Part shown: piece after piece, positions 24,801-34,589 of the stretch | Numbering within the stretch: position 1 is the stretch's first letter | Layout: every line of letters starts with the position of its first letter | Assembly (NCBI GenBank): GCA_017506865.1 | Contig: JAFCMP010000157.1 | Location: 248,001-312,000 of the forward strand | Source of the DNA: Tribonema minus | Taxonomy: Eukaryota > Sar > Xanthophyceae > Tribonematales > Tribonemataceae | Direction: 5' to 3' | Length of the DNA stretch: 64,000 nucleotides | The notes under the pieces: generated by a model | What the model saw: the letters and a program-made list of their open reading frames with translations, nothing else | Database searches by the model: none | What the model was told of the DNA's origin: nothing | Translations under genes and position numbers: made by a program

Positions 24801-25058
24801 GCAGCGGCCGCGAATCTATGCGTGCCGCAGCAGCGTGAGCGCAGTGGTAATGCGCCTACCGCAGCGGCAGCCGCGCGCCGCCCCTTTGACCCCCTGCCAG
24901 CGAGGGAAATGCCGCCCAAAGCGCTGCTGCCACCTGCTAGCGCCCCCACTCAACATTTGCAAGCTCACTAAGCTGCCGCCATTGGACCTCAATCCCCGCC
25001 CTAGGGTTAGGGTAGGCTTTCCCCCGGTCCCCCCCCCCCCCCCCCCCGGTCCCCCCTC
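21841..25058. other. No recognised gene
   Basis: Mixed GC-rich sequence with TTAGGG-like words at 22303-22320, CAG/GCC runs (24575-24625), C-tracts (24225-24245, 24428-24440) and many short frames. A minus-strand Ala-run frame at 24442-24696 resembles the Ala-rich family only in composition. A plus-strand frame at 23751-24128 has no known motif. Confidence 0.4.
25028..25048 (+). repeat. Poly-C tract
   Basis: A long C run just beyond the C-terminal end of Ala-rich paralogue 3, next to a CCTAGGGTTAGGGTA word. Confidence 0.9.
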
Positions 25059-26724
25059 TCAACACACGTACGCCCCGTCCCATCGATCAGGTAGTAGGGG
25101 GGAGGTCACAGCGGCTCCTCCTTTGGGCGCGCGGCGGCGGCGGCGGCGCGGCGGCATCGAACGCGAGCGACAGCTTCTTGCGCGGCACGCCCGCCGCGCC
25201 GCCGCGCGCGCGCGCGCCGCCGCCTCCGCCGCATCCCACTCCGCCGCGACATCCCACTCTATCGCCTTCCTCTTGGGCGTGCAGCCCTCCTCCCCGCCGC
25301 CGCCGCCGCTGCCATAAGCACCACCACCATCGTCTTCATCGTCGTCGCTCGTCGCCATCGCCGCCAGCGCCGCGTGCGCGTCCGCGGCGTCGAGCGCCAC
25401 CGCCGCCGCCGCGTCGCGTGCCGCCGCCGCCGCCTCCGTCGGGTCCTCCGCGTACGCCGCCGCCGCCGCCGCCGCCACCTCCTCCGCGTCAAGCGCGCGC
25501 TGCAGTGCCTCCGCGCGCGCCGCGGCGCCGCCGGCGGCGGCGGCGACGGCGGCGGCGACGTGCGCGTCCGCCGCCTCCAGCGCCGTGGCGGCGGCTGCAT
25601 CGCGCGCCGCCGCGCTCTCCGGCGTGGGCTCCGCCTCGTGCGCCGCGGCGGCGGCGGCGGCGGCGGCGTCGGCCTCAACCGCGGCGCGCAGCGCGGCGGC
25701 GCGGCCGACGCGCTTGACGGCGACGGCGGACGCCGCCGCGGAGGCGGGTGTGGGGTCCGCGGCGTTGGCGGCGGCGGCGACGGCGGCGGCGACAGCGGCG
25801 TTCGAGGCGGCCTCCGCAGCGGCGGCGGCGGCGACGGCGGGGTCCTCTTCGCGCTCGGCGGAGGCCGCGGCGGCGGCGTCGGCGAGCGCCTGCATTGCCA
25901 TGGGGTGCGCCTCTATGGCGGCGGCGGCGGCGCCGCACGCGGCGGTGGCGAAGGCCTGCGCCGCTGCGGCGGCGGCGGCGGCGCTCGCGCGGCAGTTCGT
26001 CGAGCTCGCCGCCTTGGCGTACGCCGCGGCAGCCTTGGCGGCGGCGGCGGCGGCGTTGCTGGCGTCGGCAGCGGCGACGGCGGCGCCGCCAGTGGCCTCC
26101 GCCAGCGCGTCGCGCTCCTTCCTAGGGTCCGCGGCGAAGGCCGCGGCGGCGGCGGCGGCGGCGTCTTTCGCGTCCGCCGACGCCGCGGCGGCGGCGGCGT
26201 TGGCCTCACGCGCCTCCCTGGCGGCGGCGGCGGCGGCGGCGGCGCTGACGCGCGGCAGCGGCGCGTCGCTGAACGCCATGAGCGCCGCGCGATCGAAGCG
26301 CAGCCGCGCCGCGTACGCCACCTCCGCCGCGTGCACGCGCTTGTACTCCGCGGCGGCGGCGGCGGCGGCCTCGAACGCGCCCATCGGCTTGAACTCGCGC
26401 CGCAGCTTCGCGCCGAGCTGCAGCCCCGGCAGCTCCTCCGCCGCCGCCGCCAGCAGCTGCAGGCGCGGCGACTCTTCCGCCGCCGCTGCCGCCGCCGCTG
26501 CTGCCGGCGGCGGCGGCGGCGGCGGCGTGCGCGCGGCGGCGGTGCGCGGGGAGTAGCTGCTGCGGGACCCGGGGCTCGCTTTGAGAGTCGACTCGCGCGG
26601 CGCGAACACGCTGGGGGCGCTGAACCAGCCCTGCTTGTTGAAGTTAAAGTTTTTGTTGGGGGGCGTCGAGGGCGCATTGGCGGCGGCGGCGGCGGCGGCG
26701 ACGGCGGCGGCATAGGGGAACTCC
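25059..26724 (-). CDS. Ala-rich protein, paralogue 3
   Basis: The frame is open without a stop from about 26724 to a stop at 25059 (about 550 codons), so N-terminal and main parts are joined here. It starts at a possible acceptor (CTAG|GAGTTCCCC). An Ala run is followed by NKNFNFNKQGWFSAPSVF, Pro/Ala runs and LGAKLRREFKPMGAFEAA. Long Ala blocks are spaced by charged residues (ADPRKERDALAEA, EREEDPA). Then come TNCRASAAA ... QAFATAA, acidic TSDDDEDDGGG, PKRKAIEWDVAAEW, and an Arg-rich end. The CR.(A/S)AAA ... AFA block and the KRKA patch link it to paralogues 1 and 2. The family is not recognised. The acidic and basic patches are compatible with a chromatin or RNA-associated role, but this is not shown. 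A 563-codon plus-strand frame is its shadow. Confidence 0.5.
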
Positions 26725-27282
26725 TAGCCCGCGCGCTTGCCGCCAGTAGATGCCTTGGGACTGGTGGGCCTGCCCTTCCTGCCAGTGTTGGGGTTAGAGT
26801 TAGGGTGAGGGTCAGGGTGTCAGCAAGTAGAGAGTTGCAAAGGGGGTCAGATTCAGGGGTCGACAACAGCAAGAGATCAAGTCAGGGCGTGCTGTCCAGA
26901 CTTGTAGTTGCTGAAAGTGGGCATTTGAAGTTCCAACAAGGAGAATCTTGTTCAGCCAGAAACTTTGACTTCTTCAACTTGTCTTTGAGCCCGCAATGGT
27001 CCAACGGAACGATCTGTGCGTGCCGAGCCCGGATGATCCCCGTTACCTACATGCCTACATCTTAAGTAGCCAGCGCTCAACTGGCTGAGAGCGGATACAT
27101 ATATGCCCCGCACGCTCGCGGTTGCCATGTCAGAGAGAAATCTCGTGCATGCTTAGTACACACGTACACAAAAAAACAAAAAACGCGTCAGAGCTCAACA
27201 TGAAACTTGTGCGCGTAGCACCAGGGTCAAAGCTGCTGTTTAGTGCTGCACGTGCGGACGCTGCAGGTATGTAGCCGTAACC

Positions 27283-27362
27283 GCAACCCTAATCCTAATC
27301 CTGATCCTAACCCTACGCCAACCCTTACCCTAATTCTAACCCCAATCCTAACCCTAATTCAG
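27283..27362 (+). repeat. Degenerate CCCTAA-like tract
   Basis: Repeats of CCTAATCCTAATCCTGATCC and CCTAACCCTACGCC type, a decayed telomere-like array. Downstream, TTCAATTGGCTACTTCAA repeats lie at 27655-27790. Confidence 0.8.
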
Positions 27363-27954
27363 ACAGGTAGCGTGCGTGCATCAAACGCAGTTCACATGTA
27401 CAGAGTCAGTACAGAGTTAACGTGTACGCCGCCTTTACAGACGCATGTCATCTCGATGATGCGCGCTCCGCATAGGCATGTATGCATACCCCAAATACAA
27501 GCATCCCCCAAGTGTTTATGGCATGTATGCATACTCCGAATACATGCGTCCCCCAAATGGCTATGGGAATCATGCAGCATCGTCGAGGCACACTTCACGC
27601 AGGCATGTACGTATCCTCCAAGCGCACACACCGCCCAGGTTCAGAACCCCGCTACTTCAATTGGCTACTTCAATCGACTACTTCAATTGGCTACTTCGCA
27701 GCGCGCGCGCGCCGCAACAACAGCGCGCCAGGTATTTATGGCCCACATGCAGCAGTGCTCCTTCAATTGGCTACTTCAACTGGCTGCTTCAACGCTGCGC
27801 GCGCCGCAACCGCGCCTGCGCGCGCGTACGCATGTGAAAGAGCGCCTCCTCTGCGCACTCTGCGGAATGCGCACAGACGCCGCCTGCTATCGCAACACAA
27901 GCAACTACTTTCGCAAGTATTTGCAAAACCACCAGTCGCTGCTACTGCAAACAC

Positions 27955-28282
27955 TCACATGCCGCTCGGCGAGAACAAGAAGCGCGCCGCCGCCGCCGGT
28001 GCCGCCGCCGCCACTGGCGCTGCCGCCACCGCCGCCCACTCCTGCTTCACCAGAGGCCCGGGGCTCATTGCACACCCCGCCATGTCCCCCTGAAAACCCG
28101 CCCCACGCCAAACCTCCAGAGCGCTGCCGCTGCTGCCGCGCGCGCCGCCGCCGCCGCCGCCGCTGCTGCTGCTGCCGCCGCCGCCGCGCGCGCCCGCGGC
28201 GCCGCGGCCGCGCACCGGAGAGTCGCCGGCCGCGTTGTCATCCTCCGATGAATTTGCGCTGTCCTCCAAGCCGGAAGACACC

Positions 28283-28316
<34 letters not shown>

Positions 28317-28620
28317 TGGCGCCCGCCGCGCCGCCGCCGCCGCGGCGGCGGCTGCGCATGGGAGAGTCACCGCCGGCGGCACCGTCCTCGTCCGAGGAGT
28401 CCGCGCTGTCCTCCGCGCTCAGGGACTTTACTCTGCCGCTGCCGCTGCTGCCGCTACTGCTGCTGCCGCCGCCCTCGTCGGAGCCTACGTCCGCGCCTTC
28501 GGAGTCGATGTCGGCGTCGTTGGCGGCGGCGGCGGTGACGGACTGGCGGAAGGCCGCGGCGGCCGCGATGATGCTCAGTCCGACGGGGACGTCGTGGGGG
28601 GTCGTTGGAGGGGCGCGCAA
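27955..28620 (-). CDS. Acidic Ser/Gly-rich protein with repeated ED-SA-SS-ED motifs
   Basis: Not a recognised family. The frame ends at TGA (27955-27957) after FLFSPSGM. It contains three related acidic blocks (LSAEDSADSSDEDGAAGGDS, LEDSANSSEDDNAAGDSP and DSEGADVGSDEG) separated by Gly/Arg-rich stretches (RSRRRGGGG, RGRGAAG). These look like casein-kinase-type phosphorylation sites next to RGG-like segments, typical of nuclear or RNA-associated proteins; that is inference. The upstream end (IIAAAAAFRQSVTAAA) is Ala-rich. The start is unresolved. A candidate first exon at 28848-28889 (METIEKIMRELALS, followed by donor GTGAGTACTT) lies upstream, but I could not find an acceptor in matching phase. 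Confidence 0.45.
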
Positions 28621-28847
28621 TGGGGGGATGGGAGGTGATGCTCAGCGCAGTGCCAGGGGTACGCATGAGCCACATGTTGGGAAGGAAGAGAGGATTCTGC
28701 TGTCGCGTGCCTGCGGACCCGCGTACAATCCAGCGCTGTAATGCCCGTGTTGACGAGAGCGGGCTGTTGACTGCGCACAAGGCAAAATTACAGAGCAACA
28801 GCAGCTGCTTGTGCGTGACAACGTGAAAATTACCACCAAGTACTCAC

Positions 28848-28889
28848 CGACAGGGCCAGCTCCCGCATGATCTTCTCGATGGTCTCCAT
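28848..28889 (-). other. Candidate first exon with strong GTGAGT donor
   Basis: ATG at 28889 opens METIEKIMRELALS, followed at 28847 by GTGAGTACTT. It could start the Ser/Gly-rich gene downstream on this strand, but the phase does not match the visible acceptors at 28641 and 28574. Confidence 0.3.
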
Positions 28890-29728
28890 GTTACTACACG
28901 CTCCTGATGAAGTTTAACGGAGCTTGCAATGGACGGCGTACAGGTGCCTCCGTGGTAGTGGTGAAATGGGCCCAGCGTACCCTGGAACGCAGTAGAGCAA
29001 TGAGGGAGGGGCAGGGTGGACGCAACCTTCCTTGTGAGCCACGCTGCAGAAACGAGCAGAACGGTGGGTTCTACGCCCAGATTAGGCTTGCTCATAGCGT
29101 TGGAAACGATCTGTGACGTCAGCCAGTGAAACCGGAGGCGTCTGCCGCTCGGGCAGTGCTGATTGTGGGCTGAAATGGCTCAAGGATCCACTCGGATTGC
29201 GCCACTCAGATCATGTTTTGCCAGTCTGCACAGGGCTGCGAGACGCCAGAGCTCAGGCATCTCCGAAAGCATGGCCAGTACCATCATACGCGAGTGTATC
29301 ACGCCTGCGACACCGTCGTAGCGCTCGTAGCAGGGTGAGGATGGCCGCCAAAGGCAGCTGGGCATGGAGGTGATCTAGCCACCTTTGCGAGCGACGTGCG
29401 CCACGCCGAGGCCGCCAGTTGGCACAGCATGCTCAAAAACGGAAGTTCTACCAGTCCTCAAGCCCATCCAGGCCGTAGCCAGCGTGGCAAGTCGTGCTGC
29501 ACCTAGTACACAGCGGGCAAAGTACCTTGACGAGCTGCAGCCAAACCCGGAGTGCCTGCCTGCTGCAAGCGCTGGCTGCCGCCGATGCCAGAGCTACGCC
29601 AGCTGGATGCGCTTGCTGAGTTCACTCCTGGCCACACGCCACGACCCGCCACCTATCTGAGTCGATGGTTGCTGGCTGCTGCCTGGGGGCTAGGAGACGA
29701 AATGTTGAAGTACGTCCCCCTTTCTCAG
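28890..29728. other. No recognised gene
   Basis: Unique-looking sequence of intermediate GC. A plus-strand frame at 29552-29797 contains non-repetitive protein-like sequence (LSRWLLAAAWGLGDEMLKYV) but no family I recognise. Confidence 0.4.
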
Positions 29729-29742
29729 TGGGTTGATGTTGT

Positions 29743-32700
29743 ATATTATGTCCTGGACCGCATGGGCTGCGCGCACGATAAATCGGGCTTGCAATAACTA
29801 AATCTACGGAGGAGCCGGCGGTTCGGCGCTGGCCGGCGAGGGCCGCGGCACTTGCAACAGTGCGATGCGGCGGTAAGCGCTGACGTCGCCATCAGGGGCA
29901 ATGACTGCGTTCCAGTTGTCGATCACGACACGTGTGAGCGCGCGCTGTAGCGCGAGGGAGGTGCGGCGGCGCCAGAAGGCAACGCGCTGCGCGAGATTGT
30001 AGCTGCCCTGCGAGCTCTGCTCGGCGAGTGCGTGTAGCAGCGCTTGGGTGTCGCGTGACATAGCGCCGAAGTGGTCAAAGGCTGCGGAAAATAGGGTGTG
30101 TGTAGTGGGGTCCAGGGCCCCTGAGACTACGTATGTGTCTATCTTTTCCTGCGAAGCCGATTCAAGCACGCGCTGCACATCGCGCGCGCCCCCCTGAGCC
30201 TGACGGAGGCGGGAGGGGCATGAGCTGTCACGTATGGTGACGTCTATGCAACAAGCTACTTCAAAGCCGCCGCGCAGTTTAGTGCACCGGCCTGCTGCTA
30301 CCGCGTCGGCGCTCGGCTGCACTTTAGGGACTGGAAGGCAGACCTGGTTGCTGCCAAAGACGATGTCCATGAACTTGTTGAACCCGTGGCGCGCCGCGTA
30401 GCGGCGGAAGGGGGCAAGGGTGTCCCGGTCGAGACCGCGGAGGTGGGCCACCTGCTTGAGCATCTGAAAGAGCGCGTCTGCGAGCAAGTTGTGTCGCGTG
30501 ACGTTAAGCCCTTGTGTGCAGCGGCGCAGGTGGGCACCCGAGTCCACTGGTCTATGGCACTTGGGGCACCGCGCCGCAGCGGGGGCGGGGCGCTCCACGC
30601 CCAGGTGGCGCCGCAGCGTCTCGCGGAATTCCGGCGGGGACATGGTCTCCGCTGGGTCAGTGCTCGGCAATTGCGCCAAGAAACCCATGGCCCCCTTAGA
30701 GGCGCCGCTGCGCCACGCCGCGACTGCTTCCAACGCATTTGCTGCTTCAAGCCGACGCAGCTGCGTGGCGGCGAGCGCTGCGTCTAGCACCCGTGATAGC
30801 GCCGCTTGACGCCGCGGCAGCACGGCGGCCGGCGGGGCCTGGGCAGAGCCTGGCTCGCGCGCCACCGCTGGCGCAGCAGCGCGGCGCGCGCCGGCGCGAG
30901 TCCGCATGCCCGGCCCCGCAGCTCCGCCTGCCCGTTGCAGCAGATCGCGCAGCGCCCGCCATGCGCCGTCGTCCTGGCGCCAGTCCTGGTACCAGACCGT
31001 GGGCAGGAGCAGTGCGAGGGCCGCTGCAGCCTCATCGCTGCCGCTGCGCAGCTGCTGCAGGCAGGTAGCTATCTGGGTGAAGGTGAAGCCATAGCGGGCA
31101 TGCTCTAGGACGCGGCTGCGTGCCGCCACTGGAAATGCCGCCAGTGCCGGCCCCATGCACTCGAGGGAACGTGCAGCAAATGCGGCACATGCACGGGGCG
31201 CCGCGCCCAGCACGCCAAAGCCACCACTCCCCAGCCGCAGATGCACGCGTACCTGCTGATGTGCTGGTAGCGTCACTGGGGCCTCGCCACCCCAGTCGGC
31301 GCCGCGTACCCATGCCACTGCCGCCGCCCACAGAGAGGGCGGCGCCGCCGCCGCCGAAACCGCCGGCGGGCCGCGGCAATCGTCACCCGCCGCCGGCGCG
31401 CGCTGGTGGGCCGGCGGCGTAAGACCCGCCGATGGCTCCTGCGCCAGCGCGGCCACGGCCGCTAGCGTGATGGCGTCGAAGCGCCGTAGCTCCTCGTGCG
31501 TGAGGGATGGCGCTGTATTGCGCGAGACATGCCCTGCGCGGGCGGGGACGGCAAGACGCAGAATGGAGAAGGCAGCCTGCACATCCTCCATCTGCACAAG
31601 CTCCGCAACCAGGCGGTCGGTGCCGGGGGCACGAAGGGTCGCCGCCACTTGCGCGCGCACGAAGCCCTCGGTGCCGACCGGCACCCCCATCAGCGTGATG
31701 CCGTCGTCACATACTGGTACGGGGACATTGGCGGCGGCAAAGACGGCGGCGGCGCGCTCGCGGGCGCCGCCTGAGGCCGGCACCACCGCCGCGCATTTCG
31801 TGACGTTGACCTGAATGTTGAGCTCGCTCAGCGCCTGTTGTATGAAGCAGAACGCGCGGCCAACGTGGTCGAGCACCGGCGCGTCACAGCTGGGCGTCAT
31901 GATGGTGAGGTCATCGAGGTAGCCCGGAAGCGCCAGTTGCGGGAACTTGGCGCGGGCAGCCACCATGGTGCCGCGCAGTGCCAGCGCGAACAGCAGCGGC
32001 CCCAATGGGTCGCCCTGCTGCACGCCCTGTTGGGAGAGGATGATGGCGGCGTCGGCGTGCCCATCTAGGCCAAATTGTAGCCAAGGGGCCCGGCCGGGGC
32101 CGTAGATGTGCTCGACGTAGCCGTACAGGCCAGGCAGATGCTCGGCCACCGCGGTGAGGACTGCCGAGCGCGACAGCGCGTTGAAGGCATTACTGCCGTC
32201 AATGGCAAGGAGCACGCCGCCGCACTCATGCGTGAGCTGCGCCATGAGCGCCACTCTCTCTGCGCCCCCCCGCGCGCCGACCCCAAACTGGCCAATTGGT
32301 TCCAGCAGCGCGGAGACGCGGTCCCGGGTGTCCGTGCAGAAGGTGCGGGCGAACAGGCGGCGGATGGTGTCGCCGCACGCGATGGGGCGCGCCTTCTCGC
32401 CCACAGCGCTGAGGCGCGCGGCCGCGTGAAGGCGCCAAAAGGGGGCGGGCAGCGCGGCGGGGGTGGAGTACACCGCGGTACCCAGCCACGCCAGCAGCTC
32501 AAGGAGCCAGTCAACCGTGCGCCCCGACGTGTGCGCCGTGTGCCGGACGCACTGCTGGAGGTGGGAGTTGCGCAGCCCAGAGGGACCGGCGGCCGAGCCA
32601 GGGTTGGCGGCGAGGATGGCCTCGCGTAGCCCGTCCGCCGTGAATGAAGCGCAGTTGAGTGGTGCCGGCGCCGCCAGCGCCGCCGCCGCCACCAAGCTGC

Positions 32701-34482
32701 GCGCCCGCGATGCCGCGGCATCCAGCTTCGCAGACGCATCGCCAGCTGGGTGTTTAGCCTGCAGTTTATGCAAGGTAGCAGAGTCGCGGGGGGCAGATGT
32801 GTCAGCACCCTCCGCCAGCAGCCGCGCGGCGCGCCCGACGCCGCCCGGCTGCCGCGCCGTCGCCGCCGCGCGTTCCCGCACTGCCGCCGCCGCCTCCGTC
32901 ATAGACCTAGCGCGGCGCGTGCACGCACGGGCGGCGCCGCGGCGGCAGAAGGCCAGCGCTGTGCGCGTGAGCAGGTCCAGGTCGCCTGCCACGAAGGCCG
33001 CAAAACGGTGCGCCCGCGGCAGGGAGCCGTCGGGTACAAGCAGCAGGCACGGCAGCAGATGCAGCAGCTTGCACCATGCACCGGCTGTGGCGGACGCCTG
33101 TGCCGCTGCCTCAACCCCGTGTGCCTGCGCTACCGCCGTCTGCGCTTCCCGGAGGCCCGCCAGCGTGGCCGTCAAGGCGGCTGTGAAGTCCGAGCGGTGC
33201 TCCAGGCGAATGCGGCGGCCGACCACCAGTTGCTGCTGCAGAACATAGTCAAAGGAGAGGTCGTCAAGCGCTGCGCGCGCGGGCGAGAGCGGCGCCAGCG
33301 TCCAGAGCGGAAGCGCGCTGCGCCATGTTGGCCCTGCCGCAGCCACAGCGGCAGCTGCGCGGGCGCCGGGGCCGCGCGCGCCGCCGCTGGCTGTAGAGAG
33401 GGGGAGGATGGGGGGCAGAGGCGCGACGCGGGGCCCGTGTGGCCGCTGCGTTGCGGCCGCCCCCCGGGACTTGTACAGGTGGTCGCGCTGGTGCAATTTC
33501 GTGCGCACGCACCCTGGCTCGCCGCACGAGGCGCATGCGCAGAGTAGCAGCTCGGGTTCCACGGCGTAGTAGGTGCCCGCGCCGGCTCGGTGGAGAGTCA
33601 AACACTCATCGTCGACCGCCTGCATACGCGCGAGAAAGTCGGCAGGCACATTCGGATGCTCGCGGCGCTGGTGATCCGCCAGCGTCGTGGCGATGCGGCG
33701 CGCCAGCGCCAGCGACGCCGACGTCTGCGCCGTGAGCGTGTTCGCCTCCCCGTTCCGGCGGAGGCGCGGTTTGGGCACTGGCACCCGAAAGAGGCAGCCA
33801 GTGTCATATAAAGGGCAGCGCGGATAGATGGCAGCTGTTGCAGGCTGAGCGGGCGCCTGCACTGCCTCAGGCTGCGCAGGGTCTATGCCCGCCGCGGCAG
33901 CCGCTGCTGCAGCAGCAGCTGCCGCAATGGCCGCCGGTGCGGCTCCCCCTGAAGTAGAGTCAGACATCATTACGGTGGATGAGGGGAGCGCCGCACCGGC
34001 GGCTTACAGGCCCGAGGCGCCGCCGCCTCCCTCCGATGCCGGCGGCTGGGCCGTCGAGGTGGAGAGGAAGCGGTCGGCGGCGGACTGACCTTGGGGCAGC
34101 CCGCGCGCGGGGCGTGCAGCGGGGGGTTCCGCCGCCGAGCCCGGCGTGCGCTCAGCAGCCGTGCGCTTGCGGCTGGCGCGGGGTGTGCCACTGTCGGACA
34201 TAAGCGCGCTGCTGTCACTGGCAGGCATGGGGGGCTGCCTACTGCGCGAGGGGGAGGCGCTGCAGTCGCTGCCGTGCCGAGCCGCTGGCGACGATGCGCG
34301 CCGACACCGCGAGCGCCCGCGTGAGCAAGAGCGCGGCGGCTGCCGCGGCGCCGCCGCTGCCTCCAGTGCCACCGCGGGGTCCGCTGCCGCGCTTGCGGCC
34401 GCTGCCGCTGCCGCGCTGGCAGCGCCTACAGCAGGCGGCGGCGCGCCCGCCGCCGCCGCGCCTGCCGCCGCCGCGCCCGCGC
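29743..34482 (-). mobile_element. Non-LTR retrotransposon with restriction-like endonuclease, nearly complete
   Basis: About 4.7 kb on the minus strand, very GC-rich, with a full-length RT/endonuclease ORF. The 14-mer GTGGGTTGATGTTG occurs at 29729-29742 and 34483-34496 and may be the target-site duplication, giving a short 3' UTR of about 60 nt. If so, the element begins inside the frame that precedes the large ORF. Words like TTGATGTTG are common in this genome, so the boundary is tentative. No poly-A tail is seen. Confidence 0.8.
29804..33970 (-). CDS. Retrotransposon polyprotein: N-terminal zinc fingers, reverse transcriptase, CCHC, PD-(D/E)XK-like endonuclease
   Basis: A 1388-codon frame starting MMSDSTSGG. 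After an Ala-rich leader come Cys/His clusters (CPLYDTGC ... HQRREH and CASCGEPGC ... HQRDH, roughly residues 50-165) like DNA-binding fingers of site-specific elements. RT motifs follow: GPSGLRNSHL (about 460), AIDGSNAFNALSR (about 590), GVQQGDPLGPLLFALAL (about 647) and the catalytic YLDD box (about 683). Near 1133 is CPKCHRP ... HLRRC, a CCHC knuckle. Then come FMDIVFG (about 1200), CIDVTI (about 1241) and KIDTY (about 1275), the D ... D ... K-x3-Y pattern of the restriction-like endonuclease in R2-type and related non-LTR elements. It would nick the target and copy its own RNA there. No apurinic-type endonuclease was noticed. All catalytic residues look intact, so the element may be active or recently so. 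Confidence 0.93.
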   Translation of the reverse strand: MMSDSTSGGAAPAAIAAAAAAAAAAAAGIDPAQPEAVQAPAQPATAAIYPRCPLYDTGCLFRVPVPKPRLRRNGEANTLTAQTSASLALARRIATTLADHQRREHPNVPADFLARMQAVDDECLTLHRAGAGTYYAVEPELLLCACASCGEPGCVRTKLHQRDHLYKSRGAAATQRPHGPRVAPLPPILPLSTASGGARGPGARAAAAVAAAGPTWRSALPLWTLAPLSPARAALDDLSFDYVLQQQLVVGRRIRLEHRSDFTAALTATLAGLREAQTAVAQAHGVEAAAQASATAGAWCKLLHLLPCLLLVPDGSLPRAHRFAAFVAGDLDLLTRTALAFCRRGAARACTRRARSMTEAAAAVRERAAATARQPGGVGRAARLLAEGADTSAPRDSATLHKLQAKHPAGDASAKLDAAASRARSLVAAAALAAPAPLNCASFTADGLREAILAANPGSAAGPSGLRNSHLQQCVRHTAHTSGRTVDWLLELLAWLGTAVYSTPAALPAPFWRLHAAARLSAVGEKARPIACGDTIRRLFARTFCTDTRDRVSALLEPIGQFGVGARGGAERVALMAQLTHECGGVLLAIDGSNAFNALSRSAVLTAVAEHLPGLYGYVEHIYGPGRAPWLQFGLDGHADAAIILSQQGVQQGDPLGPLLFALALRGTMVAARAKFPQLALPGYLDDLTIMTPSCDAPVLDHVGRAFCFIQQALSELNIQVNVTKCAAVVPASGGARERAAAVFAAANVPVPVCDDGITLMGVPVGTEGFVRAQVAATLRAPGTDRLVAELVQMEDVQAAFSILRLAVPARAGHVSRNTAPSLTHEELRRFDAITLAAVAALAQEPSAGLTPPAHQRAPAAGDDCRGPPAVSAAAAPPSLWAAAVAWVRGADWGGEAPVTLPAHQQVRVHLRLGSGGFGVLGAAPRACAAFAARSLECMGPALAAFPVAARSRVLEHARYGFTFTQIATCLQQLRSGSDEAAAALALLLPTVWYQDWRQDDGAWRALRDLLQRAGGAAGPGMRTRAGARRAAAPAVAREPGSAQAPPAAVLPRRQAALSRVLDAALAATQLRRLEAANALEAVAAWRSGASKGAMGFLAQLPSTDPAETMSPPEFRETLRRHLGVERPAPAAARCPKCHRPVDSGAHLRRCTQGLNVTRHNLLADALFQMLKQVAHLRGLDRDTLAPFRRYAARHGFNKFMDIVFGSNQVCLPVPKVQPSADAVAAGRCTKLRGGFEVACCIDVTIRDSSCPSRLRQAQGGARDVQRVLESASQEKIDTYVVSGALDPTTHTLFSAAFDHFGAMSRDTQALLHALAEQSSQGSYNLAQRVAFWRRRTSLALQRALTRVVIDNWNAVIAPDGDVSAYRRIALLQVPRPSPASAEPPAPP

Positions 34483-34585
34483 GTGGGTTGATGTTGAGGT
34501 ACATGGTTTTACGAATTTTGAGCGCCATTGATGGGGTTGAATTGACACGCTCCTGCAGGTTCGATGTGTCACTTGTTGCCCCCAA
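34004..34585 (-). CDS. Upstream ORF of the retrotransposon (ORF1-like, Ala/Ser/Arg-rich)
   Basis: 193 codons ending at TAA (34004-34006). It is in the same frame as the RT ORF, separated by that stop and 11 more codons before ATG 33970. The body is Ala-rich, then Arg/Ser-rich (RSCSRGRSRCRRASSPAARH), then Pro-rich. No gag-type zinc knuckle is seen. The first 30 or so codons (up to MYLNINP) lie outside the suggested target-site duplication and may belong to the host sequence. It may act as ORF1 by reinitiation or stop readthrough, or be just a leader. Confidence 0.45.
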   Translation of the reverse strand: MGATSDTSNLQERVNSTPSMALKIRKTMYLNINPRAGAAAAGAAAAGAPPPAVGAASAAAAAAASAAADPAVALEAAAAPRQPPRSCSRGRSRCRRASSPAARHGSDCSASPSRSRQPPMPASDSSALMSDSGTPRASRKRTAAERTPGSAAEPPAARPARGLPQGQSAADRFLSTSTAQPPASEGGGGASGL

Positions 34586-34589
34586 TCAC

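Noticed and set aside
25374..27065. 563-codon plus-strand Arg/Gly-rich frame
   Set aside because: It is antisense to Ala-rich paralogue 3. GCC/GGC repeats leave several frames open, and only the minus frame shares blocks with the paralogues.
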